Source: an uncultured Eubacteriales bacterium (GTDB lineage Bacteria > Bacillota > Clostridia > Oscillospirales > CAG-272). Taken from it: DNA of 5,518 nt. Position numbers and translations under genes: made by a program. The notes under the pieces were generated by a model. The model ran no database searches, was not told where the DNA came from, and worked only from the letters and a program-made list of their open reading frames with translations. Within the stretch, counting starts at the first letter, position 1. The number at the start of each line of letters is the position of its first letter. The DNA lies in NCBI GenBank assembly GCA_934489945.1, contig CAKSSY010000089.1:1-5518 (forward strand). Direction: 5' to 3'. Below, piece by piece: positions 5,430 through 5,518 of the stretch.

Positions 5430-5512
5430 GTTTCCGCGTCCACGCGGAAACGGAGCGGAGGGAAGCCCTTTTCCCGAAAAGGGTTCCCTCCGCTTTCGTT
5501 CCCCCCGTTCTC
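5430..5512. repeat. Composite hairpin repeat, right copy (hairpins 1 and 2)
   Basis: Hairpin 1 occupies 5430-5451 (10-bp perfect stem, loop CC) and hairpin 2 occupies 5454-5494 (11 + 7 bp with one bulged G). It is nearly identical to 1-84 and in the same orientation. It ends 6 bases before the window edge, so what follows is unknown. Confidence 0.85.
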
Positions 5513-5518
5513 TCTCGC

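Noticed and set aside
1..5518. A circular element or terminal redundancy suggested by the same repeat at both ends
   Set aside because: The end copies differ in the hairpin loop and C-run length, so they are two genomic copies and not one sequence read twice; no replication or mobilisation gene is present.
4381..5518. An insertion sequence or MITE
   Set aside because: There is no transposase, no terminal inverted repeats bounding the whole element and no target duplication visible; the repeats are direct and lie at gene 3' ends.

Overview
The window looks like bacterial chromosome from a Gram-positive anaerobe of the Clostridia, probably a gut lineage. The reasons are strong GGAGG-type ribosome binding sites, sigma-A promoters with near-consensus boxes, a TepA-type ClpP relative, an MgtE magnesium transporter, a cytoplasmic GH31 glycosidase, and hairpin-rich intergenic repeats of a kind I recall from uncultured Clostridia. 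I cannot name a genus.

Layout. The left half is read leftward. mgtE (88-1458) has its own near-perfect promoter at 1490-1518. Upstream of it lies a GH31 alpha-glycosidase, probably an alpha-xylosidase (1525-3471, start moved inward from the longest frame), with its own promoter at 3503-3531. Divergent from it is a ClpP-class serine peptidase of the TepA type (3708-4379, rightward). These three genes are ordinary housekeeping or catabolic genes with no obvious shared pathway.

The right part (about 4550-5293) is different. It is a small divergent pair: an uncharacterised protein of 125 residues (4491-4868, leftward) and a 94-residue XRE-family repressor (5009-5293, rightward). Between them is an AT-rich control region with a perfect-consensus promoter (TTGACA, 17 bp, TATAAT) for the small protein. 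A perfect 16-bp palindrome and several more copies of its half-site lie around that promoter, which is the picture of a tightly repressed, self-regulated module. The base composition drops compared with the neighbours.

A composite intergenic repeat ties the window together. It consists of a terminator-like module of about 78 bp, a 10-bp perfect hairpin with a 2-base loop, and a large hairpin of about 18 bp. The two hairpins occur at the extreme left end (1-84, directly after the mgtE stop) and at the extreme right end (5430-5512). The terminator-like module occurs after tepA (4397-4474) and after the xre gene (5339-5416). The copy after tepA is diverged and truncated, and its remains encode the last ~19 residues and the stop codon of the small unknown protein. 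The XRE/small-protein cassette is therefore bracketed by copies of the same repeat, and that is the most interesting feature here. The window also starts and stops inside the repeat, as a metagenomic contig broken at repeats would.
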